64,000 bases of DNA from an uncultured Tenacibaculum sp. (GCA_947492185.1 CANLMR010000001.1:620001-684000), one strand, 5' to 3'; numbered from the stretch's first letter, positions 34,867 through 45,124 are shown. A program made the numbers and translations. Notes: generated by a model from the letters alone, not told the origin.

Positions 34867-36078
34867 TTAGCTTAGCATTATTTTAGCTTTTTTAATAGCA
34901 CTAATTAATGTGTCTATTTCTTCTTTTGTGTTATAAAATGATAATGATGCTCTAACGGTACCTGGGATTTTAAAGAAATCCATAATAGGTTGAGCACAAT
35001 GATGCCCAGTTCTTACCGCAATTCCTAACTTATCTAGTATGCTACCTATATCGTAAGGATGAATATTTTCAATATTAAATGATATTACTGAAGTTTTGTT
35101 AGCTGTACCGTAAATTTTTAATCCATCTATCTTTGTTAATTCTTCTGTAGCATAGATTAAAAGTTCATTTTCTCTTTTTTGTATGTTATCAAATCCAATA
35201 GAGTTCATGTAGTCAATAGCAGAACCAAAAGCAATTCCTCCGCAGATATTTGGAGTTCCAGCTTCAAACTTATGAGGTAAACCAGCATAGGTGGTTTTTT
35301 CAAATGTAACTGTTTCTATCATTTCGCCACCACCTTGGTATGGAGGTAATAGCTCTAATAATTCTTTTTTACCGTATAATATACCAACACCAGTTGGACC
35401 ACACATTTTATGTGCAGACGCAACATAAAAATCAACATCTAATTCTTGTACATCTGGTTTTATATGTGGACATGCTTGTGCTCCATCAATTAAAACATAA
35501 GCTCCAAATTTATGAGCTCTATGTATAATAGTTTCAATTGGATTAATGGTTCCTAATGCATTTGATACGTGATTACAAAAAACAAGTTTGGTTTTACTAT
35601 TTAACAATTGATCAAATAAATCCATTCTCAACGAACCATCTTCATCCATTGGAAGTACTTTTAATATAGCTCCGGTTTTTTCACACATCATTTGCCATGG
35701 AACAATATTAGAATGATGTTCTAAAGCAGAAACAATTACTTCATCACCTTCTTTTAAGATAGATGAAAAACCAGAAGCAACAATATTTACACTTTCAGTA
35801 GTACCTGCTGTAAAAATCATTTCATATGAATGCTTTGCATTAAAATGCTTTTGTACTTTAATACGGGCTTCTTCATACTTATCTGTAGCTTCTTGACTAA
35901 GTGTATGTACTCCACGATGAATATTTGCGTTATAGTTAGTATAATAATCAACTATAGTGTCGATAACTTGTTGTGGTGTTTGCGAAGTAGCACCGTTATC
36001 AAAATATATTAATGGTTTACCGTGAACTTCTCTTTTTAATATTGGAAAATCTTCACGGATTGAATTAATGTCGAACAT
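34867..36078 (-). CDS. sufS: SufS-type cysteine desulfurase
   Basis: A 403-residue PLP enzyme of class II desulfurases. The pyridoxal Lys is in ASAHKMCGPTGVGILYG, the substrate loop Cys is in RTGHHCAQPIMDFF, and ALEHHSNIVPWQ is typical of SufS. It provides persulfide sulfur for Fe-S cluster assembly. Other suf genes are not within this window; a single-gene unit with its own -7 box and terminator is seen. Length and motifs match SufS rather than the shorter IscS family. Confidence 0.92.
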   Translation of the reverse strand: MFDINSIREDFPILKREVHGKPLIYFDNGATSQTPQQVIDTIVDYYTNYNANIHRGVHTLSQEATDKYEEARIKVQKHFNAKHSYEMIFTAGTTESVNIVASGFSSILKEGDEVIVSALEHHSNIVPWQMMCEKTGAILKVLPMDEDGSLRMDLFDQLLNSKTKLVFCNHVSNALGTINPIETIIHRAHKFGAYVLIDGAQACPHIKPDVQELDVDFYVASAHKMCGPTGVGILYGKKELLELLPPYQGGGEMIETVTFEKTTYAGLPHKFEAGTPNICGGIAFGSAIDYMNSIGFDNIQKRENELLIYATEELTKIDGLKIYGTANKTSVISFNIENIHPYDIGSILDKLGIAVRTGHHCAQPIMDFFKIPGTVRASLSFYNTKEEIDTLISAIKKAKIMLS

Positions 36079-36097
36079 GAAAAATAATAATTTATAA

Positions 36098-36105
36098 CAA
36101 AAATA
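36098..36105 (-). promoter_or_regulatory. -7 box of sufS
   Basis: CAAAAATA reads TATTTTTG on the minus strand, a TAnnTTTG match 19 bases upstream of the sufS ATG. Confidence 0.55.
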
Positions 36106-36145
36106 AGGCTATGTTCTTAAACGAACAATCAAACACTTAAATTCT

Positions 36146-36153
36146 TACATTTG
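36146..36153 (+). promoter_or_regulatory. -7 box of the serine hydrolase gene
   Basis: TACATTTG matches TAnnTTTG and lies 17 bases before ATG 36171. No unambiguous TTG -33 was found. Confidence 0.55.
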
Positions 36154-36170
36154 TCTAAAATTAACCTCAT

Positions 36171-37493
36171 ATGAAAATTTTAAAGAGAAGTTTATTACTG
36201 CTTTTCACAATCTTGCTATTAATTGTTTTTTACAATTACCCTAAGCTTAATATAATTGCTGGATACTCCTCTAAAATGACAGGATCTTCTGTTTTTTTAG
36301 CAAAAAGAGATATAGCTTTTACTGATAGTACTGATACTAATTTTTCTCCTATTAATTTGGCTGAAAACAAAGTAGATGAAAATTCTAAAACAGCTAAATC
36401 TTCTGCTTTTGGGTTGTTAACTCGTAAATCGGTCTATAGAGAAGGTTTTGGAAATGTTTTATTGGTAGATGGCGTTGAACTAGATGAAAATATGCCAAAG
36501 CCAAAAAGAAACAGCCCAAACAATTTAATTGAATTCCCTTATGGAAATGCTGAACCTAAAGATTCGGTTTTTTCAAATATAGATTACAATAGGTTAAATA
36601 CCACTGTAACGTCTATGTTTAATGATGTGAATAAAACAAGAGCAATATTAGTTGTTTATAAGGATAAAATAATAGCTGAAAAATATGATAAAGGATTTGA
36701 TAAAAACTCAATGTTGTTAGGATGGTCTATGACTAAAAGTATAACCAGTACTTTATTTGGAATACTTAAATGCAAAGGAAAGTTAGATGTTTATGATAAA
36801 GCACCCTTTGAGGAATGGAAAGAGGATGAAAGACGTAATATTTCAATCCACAATTTATTACAAATGAATAGTGGGTTACAGTGGGATGAAGATTATAATT
36901 CTATTTCTGACGTTACTAAAATGCTATTTTTAACAGAAGATGTTACTAAAATTCAAATAGATAAACCTTTGGTAGGAAAGCCTAACGAAAGCTGGAACTA
37001 TTCTTCTGGGACTACAAATGTTTTATCAGGGATTCTTAGAAAGCAATTTAAAACTCATAAAGAGTACCTTGATTTTTGGTATACTGACTTAATTGATAGA
37101 ATAGGTATGAATTCCATGGTTGTTGAAACTGATATGAGTGGTAATTATGTTGGTTCTTCTTATGCTTGGGCTACTGCAAGAGATTGGGCTAAGTTTGGTT
37201 TACTTTATTTGCATAATGGAAATTGGAATGGCGATGCTTTGTTTGATAAAGATTGGGTAGATTATGCAACGACTCCAACACCTACATCTGATGGTTGGTA
37301 TGGAGCACAAATTTGGTTAAATACAGGAAATAGATATCCAGATGTTCCTAAAAACATGTATTCATTTAATGGGTATCAAGGTCAAAATGTATTTATTTTA
37401 CCAGATCAAGAATTAGTAATTGTTAGATTAGGGCTAACAAAAAATGCTGATGTAAACAATTTTTTAAGTGAGGTGCTGAACTCCTTTAAATAA
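36171..37493 (+). CDS. Serine hydrolase of the beta-lactamase/class C penicillin-binding family
   Basis: A 440-residue protein with one N-terminal transmembrane helix (about 7-25), placing the enzyme outside the inner membrane. The catalytic SxxK is in GWSMTKSITSTLFG (Ser/Lys), the second motif is the YSSG of NYSSGTTNVLSG and a third HxG-like strand is WYGAQIWLN. Members include D-aminopeptidases and esterases as well as lactamases; substrate is open. The gene is divergent from sufS and ends at a long palindromic terminator. Confidence 0.88.
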   Translation: MKILKRSLLLLFTILLLIVFYNYPKLNIIAGYSSKMTGSSVFLAKRDIAFTDSTDTNFSPINLAENKVDENSKTAKSSAFGLLTRKSVYREGFGNVLLVDGVELDENMPKPKRNSPNNLIEFPYGNAEPKDSVFSNIDYNRLNTTVTSMFNDVNKTRAILVVYKDKIIAEKYDKGFDKNSMLLGWSMTKSITSTLFGILKCKGKLDVYDKAPFEEWKEDERRNISIHNLLQMNSGLQWDEDYNSISDVTKMLFLTEDVTKIQIDKPLVGKPNESWNYSSGTTNVLSGILRKQFKTHKEYLDFWYTDLIDRIGMNSMVVETDMSGNYVGSSYAWATARDWAKFGLLYLHNGNWNGDALFDKDWVDYATTPTPTSDGWYGAQIWLNTGNRYPDVPKNMYSFNGYQGQNVFILPDQELVIVRLGLTKNADVNNFLSEVLNSFK

Positions 37494-37506
37494 AGAATCA
37501 ATTAAA

Positions 37507-37557
37507 TAAAGAATATAAAAAAGCTCGAGTGAAACTCGAGCTTTTTTATATTCTTTA
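37507..37557. terminator. Very long perfect palindromic bidirectional terminator
   Basis: A 24-bp perfect inverted repeat (37507-37530 and 37534-37557) has a 3-base loop GAA and a core AGCTCGAGT. It closes the convergent serine hydrolase and phosphate transporter genes. Confidence 0.88.
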
Positions 37558-37560
37558 TTA

Positions 37561-39810
37561 TTATAAAGTCATTTTGGTACTGATGTAAAACTCATTGTAG
37601 TTATCTAACAGGTTAATTAAACCAGAAACTAAATCTTGAGTTTCTAAAAGAATACTAAAATACAAAGTAGTGTTTTTAGGACTTGTTTCATAAGTACGAA
37701 TTCTTTCTACTTGTCTTTCAATAGAATTAGATACTTCTTTTAATAATTCTTTTTTATCTACTAAAATAGTATTTAGATTATCAAATTCTCTGTTTTTGAA
37801 AGAGTTACTGATTCCTTCTAGTAATTCGCTAAGTTTATTATCTATGTATTTTAAATCTTTTAACTGAGATTTTTTAAGGTTTTTGTGGTTGTTGTTTACG
37901 TGATTATAAGTTGATTTTGAAATGTAGCTTATTGATTGTGTTATATCTTGTAAATAACCTAAAATTAAAATGTAAAACTTACTGGCTTGAACAGAAGTAT
38001 CATCTAAAGATTTTATAAAATAGAAAACTCCATTTTTCAAACTTTCGACTTCGTTGTTAAGTTTAGCAACGTGCTTTTCTGTTTTTCTAAGCTTATTTAA
38101 ATCATGAGTAGCTAAGTCGTTTACTACATTAGAATATAATTTATTTACTCTATCAGCTACATTTGCTATATGATCAGAACTTTCTTCTATAATTTCATTT
38201 ATAGAAATAAGTTCAGCTCTTTCAACATATTGTTGTTGTTTTTCTTCTTTAGATTTTTTTGAGTATTGTAGTGTAGTTCTAACTAACATTCCTATTACTA
38301 CTAATAATAAGACAGGAATCATTGCTGTGTGCCAATAAATTAAAAAAGCTACAATTCCAGCAGCTACAAATGCAATAATAGCAGTTAAAAACCATCCACC
38401 TATTACATTAATTACACCTGCAACTCTATAAACAGCACTTTCGCGTCCCCAAGCTCTATCAGCCAAAGATGTTCCCATAGCTACCATAAATGTTACATAC
38501 GTAGTAGATAAAGGTAATTTCATTGAGGTTGCAATTGATATTAAAATACTTGCCATTATAAGATTGACCGCAGCTCTTACTAAATCAAAAGCAGGTAATT
38601 CATATGTTTTATCCTTAGGTAATTTTATTACAGGTTTTTCAAATTTTGAATTGATATAATTTTGTGTTTTTATAGGAATAAGTTTGTTGAACCCCATGTT
38701 AGTAAACATTGCTGCTCTAACAACTATACGTGACATATTGTTAGGTTGAAATTTTTCATGTCCATCTCCTTGACGAGATAAATTAATACCGGTTTCAATT
38801 ACTGCACGCGCTTTTTTAGATGTCCATAATGTTATAACCATTATAGCACCAGCAAGAAGTAATAATAATGTATTTGAAGGGACTTTGTCTGCTAATATTC
38901 CCATTGAAAATTCATTTGCTGCAACACCTGATGCTTGCCAGGCGTCATAAGAATTTAATGCGGCAATAGGAACACCAATAAAATTTACTAAATCGTTTCC
39001 AGCAAAAGCCATTGCTAAAGAAAATGTACCAATTGCAATAATAGCAGTTAAAATATTGACTTTAAAAACTTTTATTAGTAAATAAGAAATACTAGACCAT
39101 AGTGCAAAACTACCAGCAATAATCAATGCCGTATTTCCTTCTATTATGTGTTTTATATTTCCATAAAAATCGGTTCCTTTTAATCCCTTTATAATAATAA
39201 AGTAAGTGATTGCTGTAATTGCAAAACCTCCAAATAATGCATTGATGTATGTAGGTCTGTTTTCAAAATTGAAAGAATATATTAACCTTGAAAAATATTG
39301 AACGATGGCACCAACAGTAAAGGCTACAACTACAGAGAGTACAATGCCTAAGATTATTTGAGTGGCTTGTTCATTATTTATGTATTGTGAAATCTCAGTT
39401 ATCGATTTATTTGAAGCCGTTATTTTAAGTAAAGCAATTGCTACAGCTGCTCCCAATAATTCAAATACAATAGAAACTGTAGTTGAAGTAGGCATTCCAA
39501 GTGAATTAAAGATATCTAGCAGTAAAATATCTGTAATCATTACAGCCATAAATATGTACATGATTTCTTCAAACATGAACATATTCGGATTAAAAATCCC
39601 TTTTCTAGCTACCTCCATCATACCGCTAGAAGTTACTGCACCAAAAAATACACCAACACTAGCAATAATCATAATGGTTTTAATAGGAATAGCTTTAGAA
39701 CCAATTGCAGAATTTAAAAAGTTAACAGCATCATTACTAACTCCTACAACTAAATCAAGAATAGCAAGTCCAGCTAGTGCTATTAACATTAAAATATATG
39801 GATCTCCCAT
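37561..39810 (-). CDS. PiT family inorganic phosphate transporter with PhoU-like C-terminal region
   Basis: A 749-residue inner membrane transporter. PiT signature residues occur twice: GVSNDAVNFLNSAIGS in the first half and FAGNDLVNFIGVPIAAL in the second. About twelve transmembrane segments lie in residues 1-510. The remaining 240 residues form a helical, coiled-coil-rich cytoplasmic region (HVAKLNNEVESLKNGVF, ETQDLVSGLINLLDN) resembling PhoU. I chose ATG 39810 over 39834, since the extra residues are not hydrophobic and the later start begins MGDPYILMLIALAG. It lies next to the receptor-nuclease locus and could take up released phosphate. Confidence 0.9.
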   Translation of the reverse strand: MGDPYILMLIALAGLAILDLVVGVSNDAVNFLNSAIGSKAIPIKTIMIIASVGVFFGAVTSSGMMEVARKGIFNPNMFMFEEIMYIFMAVMITDILLLDIFNSLGMPTSTTVSIVFELLGAAVAIALLKITASNKSITEISQYINNEQATQIILGIVLSVVVAFTVGAIVQYFSRLIYSFNFENRPTYINALFGGFAITAITYFIIIKGLKGTDFYGNIKHIIEGNTALIIAGSFALWSSISYLLIKVFKVNILTAIIAIGTFSLAMAFAGNDLVNFIGVPIAALNSYDAWQASGVAANEFSMGILADKVPSNTLLLLLAGAIMVITLWTSKKARAVIETGINLSRQGDGHEKFQPNNMSRIVVRAAMFTNMGFNKLIPIKTQNYINSKFEKPVIKLPKDKTYELPAFDLVRAAVNLIMASILISIATSMKLPLSTTYVTFMVAMGTSLADRAWGRESAVYRVAGVINVIGGWFLTAIIAFVAAGIVAFLIYWHTAMIPVLLLVVIGMLVRTTLQYSKKSKEEKQQQYVERAELISINEIIEESSDHIANVADRVNKLYSNVVNDLATHDLNKLRKTEKHVAKLNNEVESLKNGVFYFIKSLDDTSVQASKFYILILGYLQDITQSISYISKSTYNHVNNNHKNLKKSQLKDLKYIDNKLSELLEGISNSFKNREFDNLNTILVDKKELLKEVSNSIERQVERIRTYETSPKNTTLYFSILLETQDLVSGLINLLDNYNEFYISTKMTL

Positions 39811-39890
39811 TTTAATACATTTAAAACTTGGCAAATGTATAAAGCAATGCTTTTTGATATGTTACCTAAATGTTATGAAATCAATTTAAC

Positions 39891-40778
39891 TTATTGATAC
39901 TCCTCAATATTTTTCGGTCCTTCAAGTATTGATTTCACAATTTGCATAGTACCATTTTCTTGAGTAATGAAATGCCATTTAATTAATGTGATTTCATAAT
40001 TTTCTATTTCTAATCCGGTAATACATCTTGGGTGAACACAACTACCATCATTGAAATAAGGAATTTCATCTGGTTGAGGAAAACGAGGACGGTGGGTATG
40101 ACCTGTAATAACAATTTGATTATTATTGTTTTTTATCCATCTTTCAACATGTCGTTCTACTTTAATAAGTTCTCTGAAGTTTTGAGCAGGGCTTGTGGGA
40201 TCTTTTATGCCTAAAATTTGAAGAGGCTTCCATAATACTCTAACTAAGAATCTGCTAAATTTCCAAAAGACATAATTAAACCAGTCAGCCTGATGTCCGT
40301 GCATTAAAAAAAGAGATTTTCCAGTTTTTTCATTTTCTAAAATGATAGCTTCAGAAAAAGATGCGTTGGGCATTAATTCTTCTTCTTTTCCGGTAGATTG
40401 TTCATAATATTTAGAAAGGTTTTTGGTGATGTTTTTAGGATTTTTATAATCCATATCATGATTTCCCCAAATAAAATAAAGGCGATTTTTATCATAAAAC
40501 TTTTTTAAAAGCATAAAAACATCTTTGTTTTCTTGGAAGATAGTATCGAAATTGTTTTCCCATAATTCATCTCCATCTCCCAATTCAATATATGAAAAAC
40601 CATCATTAAAATATTGAGATAAAGCATAGTTGAAAACACTTCTGTTTCTAGCAAAATCATCAGCAAAACTATTATCACCTCTATGACAGTCAGAAAACAA
40701 AACATATTTAGAATCTTGATGCAAAGGAAGTTTTTTTGCATTTTCAAAAGCCCTATTAATTCTTTTATTTGCCGACAT
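39891..40778 (-). CDS. Metallophosphoesterase, calcineurin-like (LpxH/LpxG-like)
   Basis: A 295-residue enzyme with the complete metallophosphatase set: LFSDCHRGDN, ELGDGDELW, IWGNHDMDY, LMHGHQADW and ITGHTHRPRF. Resemblance to UDP-2,3-diacylglucosamine pyrophosphatases is plausible, but the substrate is not settled. No signal peptide is present, so it is cytoplasmic or peripheral. The start was moved from 40802 to ATG 40778, because the first ATG touches the terminator of the upstream DUF5689 gene; the long start cannot be excluded. Confidence 0.85.
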   Translation of the reverse strand: MSANKRINRAFENAKKLPLHQDSKYVLFSDCHRGDNSFADDFARNRSVFNYALSQYFNDGFSYIELGDGDELWENNFDTIFQENKDVFMLLKKFYDKNRLYFIWGNHDMDYKNPKNITKNLSKYYEQSTGKEEELMPNASFSEAIILENEKTGKSLFLMHGHQADWFNYVFWKFSRFLVRVLWKPLQILGIKDPTSPAQNFRELIKVERHVERWIKNNNNQIVITGHTHRPRFPQPDEIPYFNDGSCVHPRCITGLEIENYEITLIKWHFITQENGTMQIVKSILEGPKNIEEYQ

Positions 40779-40802
40779 TTTTTCTTTTTGATAAAGATGC
40801 AT

Positions 40803-40834
40803 AAAAAAAGCCGAGTTTAAAAACTCGGCTTTTT
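40803..40834 (-). terminator. Terminator of the receptor-DUF5689 operon
   Basis: A 14-bp perfect stem (AAAAAGCCGAGTTT with its complement) with a 2-base loop is followed leftward by a T run. Confidence 0.85.
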
Positions 40835-40853
40835 ATTGAAAATTTAAGTAGGA

Positions 40854-42287
40854 TTATTTTCCTGTTACTTTAATATTATCAATGTGATATCTTGTTTCCA
40901 TATTGTCAGCAGAACCTAAATATTTAAATGCTACATGAACATCACCACTTAAACAAGAGATGTTTACTGAAGATGATACAAAGTCACCAAATCCACCGTC
41001 ACCGGTTGGGATGTTAGCATCAATTTGAACCCATTCAGTTGTTGTTGGGTCACCAGTATAGTTTTCTGTAATAAATGCAGTTAATACTTTACCAGTTTCG
41101 AAGTTAGCAGAAACGTCAAAAGTTAATACTTCTTCAATAGTTCCGTCTAAGTTGATAGCTGGAGTTACTAACCAAGCTTCCATTGGGTTTTCACCTGTTC
41201 CGAAAGCAGAAATTTTCATGTATCTATTTCCGCTGAAAGAACTGTCTTCATATCTTTCACTTCCTCCAGATACGTTAACATTTGTCCATCCTAATCCGTC
41301 TAATTGAGCTTCGTTTGTAATAGTTTGGAAGTCTTCTTCAAATACTGTAACATCGGTTGAAGTTGCTCCAGTACAATCTAGTACAATAGGATCACATCTT
41401 TGAGGATCAGAAAAATCTAAATCAGCTGGGTTATTTGCGATTAATACAAAGAATTCTGCTCTAAAATCTTTAGCTAAAACTGCAGTAGCAGCACCTTGAC
41501 CTTCAGAAACTTTATTCGATTTAAAGCTAGAAAAAGTACTTGTTTGTAAAGCAATAGTTGCTTCTGTTCCACACTCAAAAATGTTTCTGAATCCATCAAA
41601 CTCGTCAGTTGTTTCACCAGCGAAAGTTTTACCTAATTCGTCTTTATTGAATTGAGCAGATTCTAAAGTTACTAATGTGTTTACATGCTTTTCTTCAATT
41701 TCACCAATCTTAATAGAAGTTGGTACAATTGTAGCTAATTCTGCAGACTTAACAATTACTTCTCTTTCAATAGATGAAGGAATGTCATCAACTCTGTTTT
41801 CACTACTTAAAAATCCTAAAGTATATACACCAGGTACACCATTAGTAGGGTTGATAAAGCTAGAGCTTTCACCATCATCATAAGTAACAGATAAACCATC
41901 TAATTTAATGTATACTTTTCTACCAACTTCATAAGTTTGGCTTAAAGCGCTATTGTTTACTAATACTTCTATTCCAGCAGTTGGGTTTTCTGGTGAGTCT
42001 TGAATTACCAATGTTTTAAAGAAGTTTCCAGATGCATCACTAGAAACTACATAACCACTAACGTAAGTTGGTGTATCGTTAACTCTATAAGTAAGAGTTA
42101 AATTGTCATTACTGTTAAATTCTTGAGTTAAATCAGCCTGAACTTTAGATACAGTTAATGTAGTAGTAATGTTTGGCTCTTCTACTTTAACATCTGGAAT
42201 TTCGAAAGAGTTATCTTCTACACAAGAAATCATTGTGAAAGTGAAGATAAAAAATGATAAAATGCTTAAAATTTTATTAGTTCTCAT
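40854..42287 (-). CDS. DUF5689 lipoprotein with C-terminal choice-of-anchor J-type domain
   Basis: A 477-residue outer-membrane-type lipoprotein (lipobox MISC, Cys22). Residues about 45-150 (TPTYVSGYVVSSD, KTLVIQDSPEN, VGRKVYIKLDGL) have the strand order of OB-like domains seen in secreted nucleases such as YhcR; the DUF5689 name covers residues 35-290. Residues 315-477 (EEDFQTI, GWTNVNVSGG, HIDNIKVTG) form a beta-sandwich of the choice-of-anchor J type. It lies 26 bases downstream of a TonB receptor gene and faces a secreted nuclease. A ligand-binding partner role is inferred. Confidence 0.83.
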   Translation of the reverse strand: MRTNKILSILSFFIFTFTMISCVEDNSFEIPDVKVEEPNITTTLTVSKVQADLTQEFNSNDNLTLTYRVNDTPTYVSGYVVSSDASGNFFKTLVIQDSPENPTAGIEVLVNNSALSQTYEVGRKVYIKLDGLSVTYDDGESSSFINPTNGVPGVYTLGFLSSENRVDDIPSSIEREVIVKSAELATIVPTSIKIGEIEEKHVNTLVTLESAQFNKDELGKTFAGETTDEFDGFRNIFECGTEATIALQTSTFSSFKSNKVSEGQGAATAVLAKDFRAEFFVLIANNPADLDFSDPQRCDPIVLDCTGATSTDVTVFEEDFQTITNEAQLDGLGWTNVNVSGGSERYEDSSFSGNRYMKISAFGTGENPMEAWLVTPAINLDGTIEEVLTFDVSANFETGKVLTAFITENYTGDPTTTEWVQIDANIPTGDGGFGDFVSSSVNISCLSGDVHVAFKYLGSADNMETRYHIDNIKVTGK

Positions 42288-42313
42288 TTTTTTCTATTTA
42301 AAATAATATTGTA

Positions 42314-45124
42314 TTAAAATCTATAATTTAAGTTAATGAAGTAGGTAGTACCTCTACCATACCAGTATTTATTACCAAATACAGGAGTTTCTAAAGCTTT
42401 ATCATCTCTTAATTGACGATAGTTAGCGTTTCTTCCTTGTTCGAAACCACCAGTTCTGTATTCACGGTTAAAGATATTTCCAATACTAGCAAATAACCCA
42501 ATATATTGTCTATCTCCAACTTTCCAAGATTTACCTCCTACAGCGTTAACAACCAAATAATCATCAAATTTTTCTTGTCTTAATAATTCTCTAGCGATTG
42601 AAGGATCGTAGTCTGTAAATGGAACACCGCCATCATCTGCAAAGTTACTACTTCTTGTTAAAGGAGCAATATCTATGTATGTGTCACTAAACACGTTAGC
42701 GGTTGCGCCAAACCACCAGTAATCTGGATCTCTATATTCAAAACCAAAAGAATATGCTTTTTGAGGTCCACTTGCCAATCTATAATTTTTAAGATTAGAT
42801 GTTCCGAAATCTTTTACGCCAAATTCGTTAGCATCAGCATCACCTACGAAATCTTCTGATGCAATGAATAAGTTTGGATTGTTAGCATAAGTATATTGTC
42901 CAATATTAGCAGCTCCTTTTAATTTTAATGTTGGAGTCACTTTTACTTCTAAGCCTAATTCAGCACCAATATGTCTTTTTTCAATTCCTTGTAATGTTTC
43001 TTGAACGAAAGCAGTGTTGTCACCACCAATACCATCAGCAAAGAAGAAAGAAGTTTCTACCGCATCTTTAATTCCTGTATAGTAAGCTGTAGCTCTAGCT
43101 TGAACTATAGGAGTTCTTACGATATAACTAGCGTCAAACGATAATACTTTTTCGCTTGTAATTCCTTCAACAATAGCATTGTTTTCTCTTGAATTAGCGA
43201 ATGTATTTCTTAATGTAGGAGCTTTTGTTAAGTAACCAGCGTTAAAATCTAAGATATGACGCCCAGTGATTTTATATGTTAAACCTCCTTTTGCACCCCA
43301 GTTTGTAAATTCTTGCTTCTCAGATTTTCCTAATGAATTATTAATAAATCCTCCGTTTTGGAAGTTTCCTTCTCTTTGGTGAGAAGTTTTAGAAAAACTA
43401 CCTGCTAAATAAAAATCAATTTTGTTGTACTTAAATTGTGCTTGGGCAAAACCATTTATTACTTCTGATAATAAGTCAAAATCATATTTGAAACGATCTC
43501 CTTCTCCAGCTAAGTGAAGTGGGTTTAATAAGTTGTTTTGCTTTTCTTCAAAAGTGTCAGCAAAAGTATCAACATCTAAATACCCTGTTCCTCCTAACAA
43601 ATCAGTTATTTCTGCAAAATTCTCAGATTTTTGAGAAGTATAATTTACAGATGCATTTAAGGTAATATTATCAGTCAATTCAGTATTTAAAATTGTATTA
43701 ACTGTGAATCTGTCATCTTCGTTTCTGTCTTCATATAATACATAAGCAGAATTACCACCTGTAACAGAAGCAGCGTTAGCAGCATATAGTTGATCCCAAT
43801 CTAACTGACCATTATTTACAAAGTCTTGGTGCATACCAAATACATTAGGTAAACCATTTCTAATTCCGTAACTAGGTAATTTTTGGTAGTATGTAGGGTC
43901 TGGGTTTGCTGTAGATAAATTAGTAACAAATGGATTTCCGTCTCCATCAAAAACACCGTTTTCAACTCTAGCTCCATTGAAATCTATTCTACTATTTCCA
44001 ATTCCTCCAAACTGGTAAGAAACATTTGTAGTTAAAGAAGTTTTTTCATTAACATTCCAGTAGTGGTTTAACATGATAAACGGCTCTTCAACATCTTTAA
44101 TTCTAGAGTTCCTAATTTTTCCATCTTGGTATCCCCAGTATGGATTGTATTGAATTCCTTTAATGTCAATAACTTCTTGAGTGTTAGGTGCAGCTTTACC
44201 TCTTCTGTTTGCTGCAAATACAGATGTAAAGTTTAAACTATGCTTATCGTTAATTACTTTTTCAATAGATGCGAAAGTTGAATAAGCGTTATAAGAAGAA
44301 CCATCAGCAAAACCTTCGTCAGCAATTCTTCTACTTCCTGAGAAAGCAAAAGCCCAGCCATCATCCATCAAACCAGTAGCGTAAGTTCCCATTACTCTAT
44401 GGACATAACTTCTGTTAGATGAAGCATAAGAAATTCTTCCTCCTTTTCTGTATTCAGAAGCTCTAGTACTAATATTGTTAGAACCTAAAACTCCACCAAA
44501 AGTAAAGTTCGACGGAGCTAAACCGTTAGTAAATTCTTGGTTTCTTAATACATCATTTAAACCTCCCCAGTTTGCCCATTCAGGTCTTCCAGTAGAAAGT
44601 TTATTCATTTCAATACCATTAATTAATAATTTGGCATTGTCAGAATCGAGTCCGCGAACTCTAAAGAATGAAGAACTAAATTCAAAAGCAGCAGTTCTCA
44701 AGTAAATATCTCTAGATGCTTGTAGTAGTCCAGAAATATTATCTGCAGCTGTAGTATCATCATTAAGTTCATCATCGGTAATTACGATTGTGCTCAAATC
44801 TTGATCTTCTGCAAATTCATCTTCGTACATAAAGATTGTTCCTAAATCTACCATACTTCCTGATAGACTTACTGGATAGTTTTGAGTTTCGTAACCATCC
44901 TTTTTTATTACAATAATGTGCTTACCATCAGGTAAGTTCTCTAAAGTGAAAGCTCCAGTGACATCAGTTGTTACACTAATGTTTTTCCCTTCAACACTTA
45001 TAGAAACACCTTGCAATAATCCTTCGGAGTTGCTGTCTTTTACAACCCCTTTTACAATGTTTTGAGCTGATAACCCAAAAGAAATCATCAAGCTAAATAA
45101 CATTGAAAGAGTAAATTGTTTCAT
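42314..45124 (-). CDS. Large TonB-dependent receptor
   Basis: A 936-residue outer membrane protein. A signal peptide (to LSAQ) precedes a carboxypeptidase-like domain (about 22-105), a plug domain with FRVRGLDSDNAKLLINGIEMNK (shorter motif FRVRGLDSDN) and a long barrel ending in YFINLNYRF. It is co-directional with the DUF5689 lipoprotein, and divergent from a secreted EEP-family enzyme. The pair looks like a SusCD-like unit without SusD. Its ligand is unknown; nucleic acid or its fragments is a hypothesis from context. Confidence 0.88.
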   Translation of the reverse strand: MKQFTLSMLFSLMISFGLSAQNIVKGVVKDSNSEGLLQGVSISVEGKNISVTTDVTGAFTLENLPDGKHIIVIKKDGYETQNYPVSLSGSMVDLGTIFMYEDEFAEDQDLSTIVITDDELNDDTTAADNISGLLQASRDIYLRTAAFEFSSSFFRVRGLDSDNAKLLINGIEMNKLSTGRPEWANWGGLNDVLRNQEFTNGLAPSNFTFGGVLGSNNISTRASEYRKGGRISYASSNRSYVHRVMGTYATGLMDDGWAFAFSGSRRIADEGFADGSSYNAYSTFASIEKVINDKHSLNFTSVFAANRRGKAAPNTQEVIDIKGIQYNPYWGYQDGKIRNSRIKDVEEPFIMLNHYWNVNEKTSLTTNVSYQFGGIGNSRIDFNGARVENGVFDGDGNPFVTNLSTANPDPTYYQKLPSYGIRNGLPNVFGMHQDFVNNGQLDWDQLYAANAASVTGGNSAYVLYEDRNEDDRFTVNTILNTELTDNITLNASVNYTSQKSENFAEITDLLGGTGYLDVDTFADTFEEKQNNLLNPLHLAGEGDRFKYDFDLLSEVINGFAQAQFKYNKIDFYLAGSFSKTSHQREGNFQNGGFINNSLGKSEKQEFTNWGAKGGLTYKITGRHILDFNAGYLTKAPTLRNTFANSRENNAIVEGITSEKVLSFDASYIVRTPIVQARATAYYTGIKDAVETSFFFADGIGGDNTAFVQETLQGIEKRHIGAELGLEVKVTPTLKLKGAANIGQYTYANNPNLFIASEDFVGDADANEFGVKDFGTSNLKNYRLASGPQKAYSFGFEYRDPDYWWFGATANVFSDTYIDIAPLTRSSNFADDGGVPFTDYDPSIARELLRQEKFDDYLVVNAVGGKSWKVGDRQYIGLFASIGNIFNREYRTGGFEQGRNANYRQLRDDKALETPVFGNKYWYGRGTTYFINLNYRF

